DNA of 64,000 bases from Gammaproteobacteria bacterium (GCA_021772915.1 JAJFLB010000016.1:101984-165983), one strand, 5' to 3'; shown: positions 47,901-57,519, numbered from the stretch's first letter. Numbers and translations: made by a program. The notes: generated by a model not told the origin, from the sequence alone.

Positions 47901-49401
47901 ATTGCTCGACCACCATCGCCGCCAGACCAGCAGAAAGGCCTGGGGCAGTCTGGGACAATTCACCACCGCACTGGCAGATGCCGGACAACTCAAGACCGTA
48001 CCCCAACCGGTCTCACCGCAGCTACAGATTACCGAGCTGTGCCATCGCAGCCTGACCAATGAAGGCCCGGCCTTGTTGTTTGAGAATCCGCAGGGCTTTG
48101 ACATGCCGGTACTGGGTAACCTGTTTGGTAATGAGCAACGGGTATTGACCGCCCTGGAGTTAAACTCCCGCCAGGAATTACACGCATTGGGGTGTGAGTT
48201 TGCCTTCCTGAGAAACCCCAGGTTGCCCGATAACCGTAAAGCCGTATTGGATGTGATACCTGAGTTTTCAAGGCTGGCACACGTTACCCCGACCCAGAAA
48301 GATACCGCTCCATGGCAGGCACAAGTTATTGAGGGCCCTGATATTGACCTTGGCAGACTGCCGATTTCCACCTGCTGGCCAGAAGATGCAGGCCGCCTGA
48401 TCAGCTGGGGTATGGTGATTACCCGGGGTCCAAATCAATCCCGGACCAACCTCGCCATTTACCGGCAACAGGTCATTGATAAAAACAAGCTGATCATGCG
48501 CTGGCTGCCCCACCGCGGTGGCGCCCAGGACTACCGTGAATTCCAACAAGCACAGCCGGGAGAGCCTTTTCCGGTGGCCGTTGTCATTGGTGCGGACCCG
48601 GCCACACTCCTGGCTGCAGTGACCCCAATCCCGGACAGTCTGTCCGAGTACCAGTTTGCCGGTCTGCTACGCGGTTGCAGGAGCAAGGTGGTCACCTCTG
48701 CCCTGACTGGCCTACCCATCCCGCAAGGTGCTGAAATCGTACTCGAAGGTCATATTCAACCCGGTGAAATGGCCACCGAGGGCCCGTTTGCGGATCATAC
48801 CGGTTATTACAACTCACGCGCGGACTTCCCCGTGTTCACAGTAGATCGGATCAGCCAGAGGGATGACCCGGTTTATCTGACCACCTACCTTGGCAAACCG
48901 GGACAAGACGAACCCTCAATCATGGCTGCAGCCCTCAACGAGATGTTCATACCGTTGTTGCAGGAACAGTTTCCTGAAATTGTGGACTTCTACCTGCCAC
49001 CAGAAGCCTGCTCCTACCGTGTCGCCATCGCCAGCATCCGCAAACAGTACCCGGGTCATGCACGCCGGATCATGTTTGGCATTTGGTCATGGCTGCGGCA
49101 GTTTACCTACACCAAGACAATCATCGTGACCGATGACGATATTGACATTCGAAACTGGAAGGAAGTGGTGTGGGCCATTTCCACCCGTGCTGACCCGGTA
49201 CGTGACACGGTCCTGGTAGAAAACACACCCATCGACTATCTGGATTTCGCCAGTCCAAAACCGGGTCTGGGTGGCAAAATGGGTATCGACGCCACCAACA
49301 AGATCAAAACTGAAACCGATCGTGACTGGGGCCGTGTTGCCAACATGGACAGTGCGACCAAGGAACAGGTCGAGGACATTGCCCAGGCATTAGGGCTGTA
49401 G
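47887..49401 (+). CDS. ubiD: UbiD family decarboxylase (4-hydroxy-3-polyprenylbenzoate decarboxylase)
   Basis: QITELCHRSLTNEGPALLFENPQGFDMPVLGNLFG, EGPFADHTGYYN, KMGIDATNK; 14-nt overlap with ubiV. Confidence 0.92.
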   Translation: MGLNKLLDHHRRQTSRKAWGSLGQFTTALADAGQLKTVPQPVSPQLQITELCHRSLTNEGPALLFENPQGFDMPVLGNLFGNEQRVLTALELNSRQELHALGCEFAFLRNPRLPDNRKAVLDVIPEFSRLAHVTPTQKDTAPWQAQVIEGPDIDLGRLPISTCWPEDAGRLISWGMVITRGPNQSRTNLAIYRQQVIDKNKLIMRWLPHRGGAQDYREFQQAQPGEPFPVAVVIGADPATLLAAVTPIPDSLSEYQFAGLLRGCRSKVVTSALTGLPIPQGAEIVLEGHIQPGEMATEGPFADHTGYYNSRADFPVFTVDRISQRDDPVYLTTYLGKPGQDEPSIMAAALNEMFIPLLQEQFPEIVDFYLPPEACSYRVAIASIRKQYPGHARRIMFGIWSWLRQFTYTKTIIVTDDDIDIRNWKEVVWAISTRADPVRDTVLVENTPIDYLDFASPKPGLGGKMGIDATNKIKTETDRDWGRVANMDSATKEQVEDIAQALGL

Positions 49402-49426
49402 GACCGACGAGCTTGCTCGTCGGGAA
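49398..49426 (+). repeat. REP hairpin 14, carries stop codon of ubiD
   Basis: GTAGGACCGACGAGCTTGCTCGTCGGGAA. Confidence 0.93.
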
Positions 49427-49496
49427 CCCTTCAAGCCTGCACAGAACACTGTCCTGGGGCGCTTAGGTCCAGGAAATTGTATTTTTGTGGTCACCA

Positions 49497-49525
49497 TTCC
49501 CGACGAACAAGTTCGTCGGTCCTAC
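49497..49525 (-). repeat. REP hairpin 15, carries stop codon of the RND permease
   Basis: Reverse complement GTAGGACCGACGAACTTGTTCGTCGGGAA. Confidence 0.93.
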
Positions 49526-52500
49526 GATGCGTTATGGGCCACGGATTTCGTTTGGTTTGTAATCAGGGCATACAACACCGGCACGATAAACAAAGTCACC
49601 ACCGTTGAAACCAGCATTCCGCCAATGATGACCAGGCCCAGAGGCGTCCACATGCCACTGTTTTTCAAGGTCAGTGGCAACAAGCCACCAATCGTGGTGA
49701 GCGTTGTCAGGACAATGGGGGTCAGACGCATTCTCGCCGCCGTGGAGATCGCTGTGGTGATATCGGATCCTTTTTGAATCAACTGGTTGGCACTGTCAAC
49801 CAGGATAATGGAATTGTTGACCACGATACCCATCAGGCTGGTCAGTCCGACAAATGCCATCACGGAGAATGAAAAACCAAACGTCAGCAATGCCAGTATG
49901 GCCCCGGAAAATGCAAAAGGAATTGAAGCGAACACAATAGCGGGCTGTGCAAATGACCGGAACTGCAGTACCAGCACAGCGAATATTCCCAGCAGTGAAA
50001 TCAGTAGTGCTTTCAGCAGACCGGCAAAAGAGTCGTTTCGCGATTGCCTCTCGCCGTCAATTCTGTAGCCCACACCATCCGGGAATTTCATTGTCTCCAG
50101 TTTGGCCACCACCTGCGTAGTCACGTCCGCTGTAAGAAACCCAGTTACCGTGGCTGCAGTAATGGTAGCGCTTCGTTCCAGGTAATAGTGTTGCAACTGT
50201 GAGGGTACCGTTTGCAATTTGGCGCTGATCAGTTGTTCCAACGGTACAAATTCACCATCATTGGCCATGACCAGCAAGCTTTTGATATTCTCGATAGCCG
50301 GCGTGTCGGCACTGTCCAGACGGATCACAATACTATAATCATCACCATTTTGGTCGCGGTAGCTGCCTACACTGCTGCCCATAAGGCTGGTACGAATTGT
50401 GGCGTCAATGCTGCTCAAAGAGACATTCAGTAAAGCAGCCTTTTCCTTGTTGATCACTATGTCCATGTCCAGCTTGGGACGGCCCATTGGGTTATCGACA
50501 TTTACGGTTCCGGGTGTTTCAAGTATAAGTCTTTCAACCTCGGCGGCCGCCAATCCCAGGGCTTCCAGGTCATCTCCCAGGACCCTGATGGCAATAGGTG
50601 CATCCACCGGAGGACCCTGCTGAAATTCTTTAATCGTAACCTTGGCTCCGGGAGTGGTGGCGAAATCTTCTCGCAGATCCACAACCAGCTGCTGTAGCTG
50701 ACGTCTGTCCAGCTCAATCAGGATAAGGAAAAGTTGTGCCTTATTGGCCTCTTCACCGCCTGGGAATTCATTGTAGTAAACACTCGGATTTTCCTTGCCA
50801 ATATTGCTGGCAACCGCTTTAACCTGTGGATAATCGCGTACACGTTTATCAATCCGTGTCACAAGCTCGCTGGTTGCATAGAAACTACTACTTTCAGGCA
50901 TTTCAATATTTATCAGTAGTTGGGGCTTTTCCGCCTTTGGAAACAGGCTTACGCCAACATTTGGAAACAATGCCAAAGACCCCAGGAACAAACTTAATGA
51001 AATCGCAATGACCCAGTATGGACGTCGAAGTGCCGACTCCAGTGTGGCCTTGTAATGCCGGCAAGAGAGCGTCTCCAGTTGCCTTTGAACAATATTACGA
51101 CCACTGCCGGGCTGCCCGAGCTGGCGCTGACTGAAGATTCGACTGGCAATCAACGGGGCCAGTGTTACCGCGATAAGAAAGGAAGCCGCTAACACCAGCA
51201 CGACCGTGACAGGCATGGAACGCATGAAACTACCGACGTTGCTCGCCATCATTAGCATTGGCACAAATGCAAGTACAGTAGTCGCAGTGCCACTTGCAAT
51301 GGCCCATGCAACCTGGGAGGTACCGCTGGAGGCTGCCTCCAGCGGAGGCAGCCCCAGTTTCAGTTTCTGCCCGATGGACTCTGTAACCACAATGGCGTTG
51401 TCGACCAACAAACCCAACGCGATGACCAGCCCCACGATAGACATCTGTTGCAAACCGAAGCCAAAAACATCGAGCCCGGCTATTCCAATCAGCATTGATA
51501 CCGGAATCGCTAAAAGAATGATAGCTGCCGACCGTCTACCCAGAGAAAAAAGTATAATAATTCCTATTATTACAAGCCCTTGTAGAAGATTATTAAAAAA
51601 TCCATTAACTTGTTTACTGACACTGATCGATTGATCAAAAACGATCTCCGTGCTCATCTCAGACGGTAGCTGCTGCTCGAATATAGACAGCGCAGCCCTG
51701 AGCCCGTCGAGCACTTCGAATATATTGGTTTTCTCACGTTGCTCTACGGCCACAAATACCGCGCGCTTGCCGTTATACAAGCCCAGGTAAGTGGGCTCGG
51801 CATCTACCAACGCCACTTCTGCAATATCTTCCAGATGTATGACTTTTGCATCCGGCAGGGTCAGTACCGTACGCCTGATTTCATCCAGTGACTGGTAGTC
51901 GCCACTGGTTTTGACTGAAAACCTCTTTGTCCCTGCGTCAATGAAACCACCCGGCACATTGGCTGCTGCACCTTTCAGGCTGTCTTGCAACACGGATAAT
52001 CCCAAACCCAACTCTCGTATGACAGCCATGTCGACTGTAATCTGCACCTGTTGATCGGGGAAGGCCATGGCACTTGCCCGCTTGACCCCAACAACCCGTG
52101 TAAAGGATTTTTCCAGACGCTCAGACTGGTAACGTAATTCCCGGTAACTGGCGGTGTCTGATAACAATGCCACTTGCAGTATGTTGACGTCTGTCGGTGA
52201 CGCCTGCTTGATGTCAATACGTTGAATGTGAGCCGGCAAATCTGTACGGATCTTGGCCATGGCCTGGATTACGTCATCGTACTTCTCATCCGCATCCACA
52301 CCATAATTGAATTCAATTCTCAAAATGGTGACACCGTCCATGATGACGGTCTCAATATCCTTGATGTCCTCCAGTTCGTTGACTTCCTCCTCAATCGGGT
52401 CAGTTACCAGCTTTTCCATATCCAGTGGACTGGTACCGGGGTAAGCCACTGTCAGGACGATCATGGGAAAGTCGAACTGCGGATCTTCCGAACGGGGCAT

Positions 52501-52593
52501 GGTCAAGAATGACAACACACCCAATAAGGTCAAGAGTGCAACAATAATCAGCGTGAACTGATGGTTGCCAATGGCAAGAGAGGGTAATTTCAT
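49522..52593 (-). CDS. efflux RND transporter permease subunit
   Basis: About 1020 aa, AcrB/MMPL repeats, DPIEEEVNELEDIKDIET, GLVIALGLLVDNAIVVTESI. Confidence 0.95.
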   Translation of the reverse strand: MKLPSLAIGNHQFTLIIVALLTLLGVLSFLTMPRSEDPQFDFPMIVLTVAYPGTSPLDMEKLVTDPIEEEVNELEDIKDIETVIMDGVTILRIEFNYGVDADEKYDDVIQAMAKIRTDLPAHIQRIDIKQASPTDVNILQVALLSDTASYRELRYQSERLEKSFTRVVGVKRASAMAFPDQQVQITVDMAVIRELGLGLSVLQDSLKGAAANVPGGFIDAGTKRFSVKTSGDYQSLDEIRRTVLTLPDAKVIHLEDIAEVALVDAEPTYLGLYNGKRAVFVAVEQREKTNIFEVLDGLRAALSIFEQQLPSEMSTEIVFDQSISVSKQVNGFFNNLLQGLVIIGIIILFSLGRRSAAIILLAIPVSMLIGIAGLDVFGFGLQQMSIVGLVIALGLLVDNAIVVTESIGQKLKLGLPPLEAASSGTSQVAWAIASGTATTVLAFVPMLMMASNVGSFMRSMPVTVVLVLAASFLIAVTLAPLIASRIFSQRQLGQPGSGRNIVQRQLETLSCRHYKATLESALRRPYWVIAISLSLFLGSLALFPNVGVSLFPKAEKPQLLINIEMPESSSFYATSELVTRIDKRVRDYPQVKAVASNIGKENPSVYYNEFPGGEEANKAQLFLILIELDRRQLQQLVVDLREDFATTPGAKVTIKEFQQGPPVDAPIAIRVLGDDLEALGLAAAEVERLILETPGTVNVDNPMGRPKLDMDIVINKEKAALLNVSLSSIDATIRTSLMGSSVGSYRDQNGDDYSIVIRLDSADTPAIENIKSLLVMANDGEFVPLEQLISAKLQTVPSQLQHYYLERSATITAATVTGFLTADVTTQVVAKLETMKFPDGVGYRIDGERQSRNDSFAGLLKALLISLLGIFAVLVLQFRSFAQPAIVFASIPFAFSGAILALLTFGFSFSVMAFVGLTSLMGIVVNNSIILVDSANQLIQKGSDITTAISTAARMRLTPIVLTTLTTIGGLLPLTLKNSGMWTPLGLVIIGGMLVSTVVTLFIVPVLYALITNQTKSVAHNAS

Positions 52594-52635
52594 ACGCTGT
52601 CAATATCGAAGTGCTATGTGCAGGTCGACACCACA

Positions 52636-53727
52636 CTAGCTACCTTCGACTACGAGTACCGCCCTGCCGTCACTGAGATAGGGTGCACCCAGCTTGATTA
52701 CCCGGTCTGATGCTTTCAGGCTACCGCGAACTGCAACTTCGTCCTGCAAAATTTCAAGGATCTCAACAGTAACTTCGTTGACTGCATTATTGGTCTTGTT
52801 AAGCACAAACACCGTTGCTATCCCGCTGGCAGCCTTGAAGACTGATTCGATGGGAATGTAAAACTGCAGTTCGCCTGTCTGCGGCGTGATTTCCACCCGG
52901 GCAATCAAACCCGAACGCAGTGCAAAGCCCTGGTCATCGATCAGGATTTCGACTTCAAAAGTACCTCTGCCCAGGTCGGCGCTTGACGCGATCTCCGATA
53001 CCTCGCCCCTGAATTCCCTGCCGGGATAGGCATCCAGGAATATGCTGACCGGGTCACCCAGACTTACCTTGACAATATCCTGGTCAATAAGCCCCACCCT
53101 GACGACAGATCCCTGCTTACGGGAAGCGAGCAAAAATATCGGCTGGCCCGATTGCACCAACTCACTCGATTCGACGTATCGCTTGAGTATGCGTCCATCT
53201 TCCGGGGCACGGATAACCGACAGTTTCTGGTTGAAATTCGCAATCTGAAGCTCGGCCGCGGCAGTGTCTCTGGCCGTCTGCGCATCTTGCTTGACCTGCA
53301 ATGAAACCAGCTTCTCTGCATAAAGCTTGTTGAACCTGTCCAGGTCTGCCGCTGCCTTTTTATAACCAGAGGCTGCACGCTGCTGTTGGGCGTTGATTTC
53401 TTCCAGATCCAGGGTCGCGAGAACCTGTCCAAACGTCACATCATCGCCCTCTTCCACGCCAATTCGTTCTATCAGACCACCGGTCTTGAAAGCCAGCCGT
53501 ATTTCGTTTTTGTGGCTGATCCGACCTGCGTTGCTTATCGCCTGGCTGCGTTGTTCCTGTTTAACCTGGGCCACCGTAACGGCAACCGCCTCTGTGGGGG
53601 CTGCCTGTAATGGGCTGGTCACCAGCATCAAAAACGTGAGCCCACGCAGGATCAGATTCCTGGGCCCGTATGGGGTGGCGGTTTGTCGCATGTTTTTCAT
53701 TAATACCAACTCAGAGAATTGCGTCAT
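52636..53727 (-). CDS. efflux RND transporter periplasmic adaptor subunit
   Basis: HlyD/AcrA-like lipoyl and beta-barrel motifs (GGLIERIGVEEGDDVTFGQVLATLD, IRAPEDGRIL). The start may be an internal ATG near 53697. Confidence 0.93.
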   Translation of the reverse strand: MTQFSELVLMKNMRQTATPYGPRNLILRGLTFLMLVTSPLQAAPTEAVAVTVAQVKQEQRSQAISNAGRISHKNEIRLAFKTGGLIERIGVEEGDDVTFGQVLATLDLEEINAQQQRAASGYKKAAADLDRFNKLYAEKLVSLQVKQDAQTARDTAAAELQIANFNQKLSVIRAPEDGRILKRYVESSELVQSGQPIFLLASRKQGSVVRVGLIDQDIVKVSLGDPVSIFLDAYPGREFRGEVSEIASSADLGRGTFEVEILIDDQGFALRSGLIARVEITPQTGELQFYIPIESVFKAASGIATVFVLNKTNNAVNEVTVEILEILQDEVAVRGSLKASDRVIKLGAPYLSDGRAVLVVEGS

Positions 53728-53743
53728 TATGTTTGCAGTGTAT

Positions 53744-53774
53744 ACATCTATGTTGCCAACGTCAACATAGATGT
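53744..53774. promoter_or_regulatory. TetR operator palindrome
   Basis: ACATCTATGTTG-CCAACGT-CAACATAGATGT, perfect 12-bp arms, between divergent adaptor and TetR genes. Confidence 0.8.
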
Positions 53775-53788
53775 TGTATGCTGGACCA

Positions 53789-54448
53789 ATGAGCGTTCAA
53801 GCCACCGCGATAAAACCGGGTTCAGCGAGAAAATCGCCGCCACCAAAACCTTATCACCATGGTGATCTACGCCGCGAAATACTCTGCGCTGCACGCACAC
53901 TACTCGAAGAAAACAACATCGCTTCTTTGAGTTTGAGAGCGGTTGCAAAAAAGGTGGGTGTCAGTCATACCGCGCCTTACCGGCACTTCAAAGACAAGGA
54001 AAGTTTACTTGCAGGCGTTGCCGCCATTGGCTTTGCCGAAATAGGCTCGCAAATAGCAAGGGCTGTGGAGATGCATCCGGGTGACCCCGCAGCTCAGTTG
54101 CAGGAGGCGGGACAGCGGTATGTACAGCTGGTAATGGATAATCCGCAGTGTGTTCAGCTGATGTTTGGCGGCATCCTGCCCTGTGACGACACTTATCCTG
54201 ATTTGAGAGCGGCCGGTGACCTGGCTTTTGAACGCCTGAAAATGATTATCGAAGAGGGTCAGTCCAGTGCTGTATTCAAGCAGGACGACGTAGAGCTGTT
54301 GGCCATGACCGCCTGGTCGTGTATCCACGGCCTGTCGGTTCTGTTTATCCATGGTAGTCTTGACATCGCTGCCTCCACAACCCTGGAAATCCACACGTTT
54401 ACAAAAGCTGTAACCGCAACCTTGCTGAACGGAATTGGAACCGGTTGA
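53789..54448 (+). CDS. TetR/AcrR family transcriptional regulator
   Basis: ILCAARTLLEENNIASLSLRAVAKKVGVSHTAPYRHFKDKESLLAGV; ATG 53789 preferred because ORF start 53771 lies in the operator. Confidence 0.93.
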   Translation: MSVQATAIKPGSARKSPPPKPYHHGDLRREILCAARTLLEENNIASLSLRAVAKKVGVSHTAPYRHFKDKESLLAGVAAIGFAEIGSQIARAVEMHPGDPAAQLQEAGQRYVQLVMDNPQCVQLMFGGILPCDDTYPDLRAAGDLAFERLKMIIEEGQSSAVFKQDDVELLAMTAWSCIHGLSVLFIHGSLDIAASTTLEIHTFTKAVTATLLNGIGTG

Positions 54449-54457
54449 CAGATTTCC

Positions 54458-55270
54458 GTGAGTGCTAAACCAAAGTGGACCAAGAGTGTCGCTATCAGCG
54501 GTGCAGGTAGCGGCTTTGGCGCCGCGCTGGCCCGCAAGTATGCATCCGATGGCTGGTGTGTGGCCGTGACGGACATTGACGAGAATCGTGGCCAGCAAGT
54601 GCTGGAGGACGTCAAACAACTCGGTGGGGATGGCTTTTCCATGCTGCTCGACACAACCCGAGCTGAACATTGGCAGCAACTCGAAGACCGGGTGAGAAAC
54701 CGTTGGGGTGGATTGCAGTTGCTGATCAACAACGCAGGGGTGGCTACCGCGGGTAACGTGGAAGAAACCTGCATGGAAGACTGGGAATGGGTACTGGATA
54801 TCAACTTGTTGGGTGTGGTGCGAGGTTGTCACCAGTTTGCCAAAATGTTTAAGCAGCAATGTGCCGGCCACCTTGTCAATGTTTCTTCTTTTGCCGGTCT
54901 TGCCGGGTTACCGTTTATCAGTTCTTATGGGGTTGCCAAGGCGGGTGTTGTAGCCCTGTCAGAGGCATTGCGGGCAGAAATGCACCCCTATGGTGTTGGC
55001 GTAACGGTCGCCTGCCCCGCCTTCGTGAAAACCGGCTTACTGGATACCTTTCGTGCAAGCAAACCTGACACCAGGGCCAAGGTAGTTCATTGGATGGAGA
55101 CATCAGGGATCACGGCAGAAAACGTCGCTGAAGAGATCGCTGAAGCGGTCCGGAAAAACAGATTCCTGTTGCTAACCCACAGCCAGACCCGAAGGGCCTG
55201 GTGGTTAAAACGCTGGTTGCCACAGTGGTATTTCAGGCAAATAATCAAGCACACAAAACCCAAAGACTGA
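54458..55270 (+). CDS. SDR family oxidoreductase
   Basis: SGAGSGFGAALARKYASDG, NNAGVATAG, YGVAKAGVVALSEAL; GTG start. Confidence 0.92.
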   Translation: MSAKPKWTKSVAISGAGSGFGAALARKYASDGWCVAVTDIDENRGQQVLEDVKQLGGDGFSMLLDTTRAEHWQQLEDRVRNRWGGLQLLINNAGVATAGNVEETCMEDWEWVLDINLLGVVRGCHQFAKMFKQQCAGHLVNVSSFAGLAGLPFISSYGVAKAGVVALSEALRAEMHPYGVGVTVACPAFVKTGLLDTFRASKPDTRAKVVHWMETSGITAENVAEEIAEAVRKNRFLLLTHSQTRRAWWLKRWLPQWYFRQIIKHTKPKD

Positions 55271-55277
55271 ACTAATC

Positions 55278-56066
55278 TTACAGATCAGTGGTTAGTTTTA
55301 GCAGCTCTTCGATGAGTTTGGGTGTATCTGCGGTGACAAGGTCGTTATTTTCAGCCTTGGCAGCCCTCTCCACGGTGCCGGCATGCGTCGCCAGTGTTGA
55401 GGCCCCAAGAATTTCTGCTGACCCCCGCAAACGGTGGCTGATATTTTCCAATGCACCAACATCATTACCTGCAAATGCCGTACGGAGACTGGCGACAATC
55501 TGTGGGATTTCCTGTAGGAATTTGTCGATAACGTCATCCATGAACGCGTCATCCCAGTCCGGCCCTGCCTGATCTTCGCCCTGCTTCGCGGATACTGCTT
55601 CATCACTGGCGCGACCCAGGCATTGTGCGACCGTGGTAATCAGCATATTGGTGTCAACCGGCTTGCTGACAAACGCATCCATCCCGGCATCCAGGCATTT
55701 TTGTTGATCGTCACTCTCACCCAGCGCGGTCAGTGCGATAATGGGGATTTGTTGGTCGAAGTCTTTAGAATCGCCGTTTCGAATGGCTCGCGTGGCCTCA
55801 AAACCATCCATCACCGGCATCATGCAATCCATCACCACCAGGTCATAGCGTGACGACTCCAGCGCCTTGATCACCTGCTGGCCATCGGCAACAACTCCCA
55901 CGTCATATCCTGCCAATTCCAGCACCCTTGAAGTAACCAGTTGGCCCGTGACGTCATCGTCGGCCACCAGAATATTGCCATTTGATGGCCTGTCAACATC
56001 AGTATCCTGTGTCACAGGACCGGACCCTGAGCAATTCTGACCCGCCTGCAAGCCCCGGGCTCGCAT
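55278..56066 (-). CDS. response regulator receiver plus Hpt domain protein
   Basis: NILVADDDVTGQLVTSRVLELAGYDV...LVVMDCMMPVMDGFEATRAIR...FVSKPVD; C-terminal NISHRLRGSAEILGA Hpt motif. Confidence 0.88.
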   Translation of the reverse strand: MRARGLQAGQNCSGSGPVTQDTDVDRPSNGNILVADDDVTGQLVTSRVLELAGYDVGVVADGQQVIKALESSRYDLVVMDCMMPVMDGFEATRAIRNGDSKDFDQQIPIIALTALGESDDQQKCLDAGMDAFVSKPVDTNMLITTVAQCLGRASDEAVSAKQGEDQAGPDWDDAFMDDVIDKFLQEIPQIVASLRTAFAGNDVGALENISHRLRGSAEILGASTLATHAGTVERAAKAENNDLVTADTPKLIEELLKLTTDL

Positions 56067-56309
56067 TCGGCCCTCGACAAGGAGACGTCAAAGTCTGTGG
56101 GATACGTCTTTTGTTGAATTATCTGCATGGCTCTGAACACGGTAATATTACCTTGAAGCGGTGTAAGTTCCTTGCTATTAAACATCGCCAAATTATAGTT
56201 TCCTCATCGGATTTTTTCAGGATAATTCCTCGCGTGTTGGCAATGAAGCGGTAATTTGCCTGAAAGTGGCATAAAATAGACGGTAAGTAATTTACTTTGG
56301 GGGTAATTA

Positions 56310-56945
56310 ATGAAGCGACCACGGGTCTTTTTGGCAGATGATCACTCCCTGCTTCTGGAAGCGTTCAGCAATCTACTTGAGTCAAAGTATGACGTTGTCG
56401 GTACCGCAACAGACGGCAGAAAAATGCTGGCCAAGGTTGCAAAACTGCTACCTGACGTCGTAGTTCTGGACATCAACATGCCAAACCTGAATGGTTTTGA
56501 TGCCGGGGAAAAACTCAAGAAAAAATATCCGGATATGAAACTTGTGTTTCTCACTGTTAATGAAGATCCTGATATGGTCACCGAAGCCTTCAGAATAGGG
56601 GCAAATGGATATCTGTTGAAGAACTCAGCGGCGTCCGAGTTGTTCCAGGCCATTGAGGTAGTCCTCGACTCGGGAAATTATGTGACTCCCCAGATCGCCA
56701 AGGGCATGATCAGCTCGTTCATTAAGAATCCAGGCGGACAAAAAAAGCACAAGTCACTAAGTCTGCGTCAACGGGAAGTGCTGCAATTACTGGCAGAAGG
56801 CAAAACCATGAAGCAGGTCGCCTCTATCCTTTGTATTACCCCCAGGACGGTTGCCTTTCACAAATATCAGATCATGGAAGATCTCGACATCAAGACTAAC
56901 TCCGCATTGATCCAGTATGCCGTCAAGCACGGGTTGGTGGCCTGA
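56310..56945 (+). CDS. LuxR/NarL family response regulator
   Basis: RVFLADDHSLLLEAFSNLLES, VVVLDINMPNLNGFDA, LSLRQREVLQLLAEGKTMKQVASILCITPRTVAFHKYQIM. Confidence 0.95.
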   Translation: MKRPRVFLADDHSLLLEAFSNLLESKYDVVGTATDGRKMLAKVAKLLPDVVVLDINMPNLNGFDAGEKLKKKYPDMKLVFLTVNEDPDMVTEAFRIGANGYLLKNSAASELFQAIEVVLDSGNYVTPQIAKGMISSFIKNPGGQKKHKSLSLRQREVLQLLAEGKTMKQVASILCITPRTVAFHKYQIMEDLDIKTNSALIQYAVKHGLVA

Positions 56946-57302
56946 AATCACATAAACAACAAGGCGAAACACCACACTAGTAGTCTTGCTGCCAAAGCCT
57001 GTAATTTCTCACAGTACCCGCACCCCGCCGTTTGCCACATCATGTAATTGTTCTAACAAAAAGGCGTGCAAGGGACTCAGGAACGCAGCTTGATTTTAGC
57101 AACAGGTGTTGCAAGCTTGAAATGGATTTGGTTTACGACACAATCTGGCTAACGTCGGGCAGTCAATGGAAATTGACTCACGATGCCGGCCAGTTCTGAA
57201 CCCCCCCAAATGCACGGACAGTCCTTCCCAATATAAGAGGTCAGTGCATCTTTGGTATCCAAATGCTAGTTGCCCAAAAAGTAGATAGACAAGCCTTGTG
57301 GT

Positions 57303-57342
57303 CACGAAGATTGATCACGGAGCACGAAGATTGATCACGGAG
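57303..57342. repeat. perfect tandem duplication of a 20-mer
   Basis: (CACGAAGATTGATCACGGAG)x2 at 57303-57322 and 57323-57342. Confidence 0.9.
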
Positions 57343-57519
57343 ATTTAAATCACCCAGGCTCAAATTCCCTGCCGCCCTCCTACCCCCAAACGAATCGGCA
57401 GGAATTTGGGTTCTGGGTTCTTTTTAGCGCCAATATGATTAAGCCAGCAGAAAACGGTTAACAGGGAAGTTATCGTCTAAAGTACTCAATCCCCATCGAT
57501 ACTGACTGCTGCAGAAACT

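Noticed and set aside
55278-56160. REC-Hpt gene as a truncated or frameshifted remnant of a hybrid kinase (upstream alternative frame reads TDFDVSLSRAE)
   Set aside because: No HATPase G-box sequence is visible upstream in any minus-strand frame; a stand-alone REC-Hpt protein is the simpler reading.
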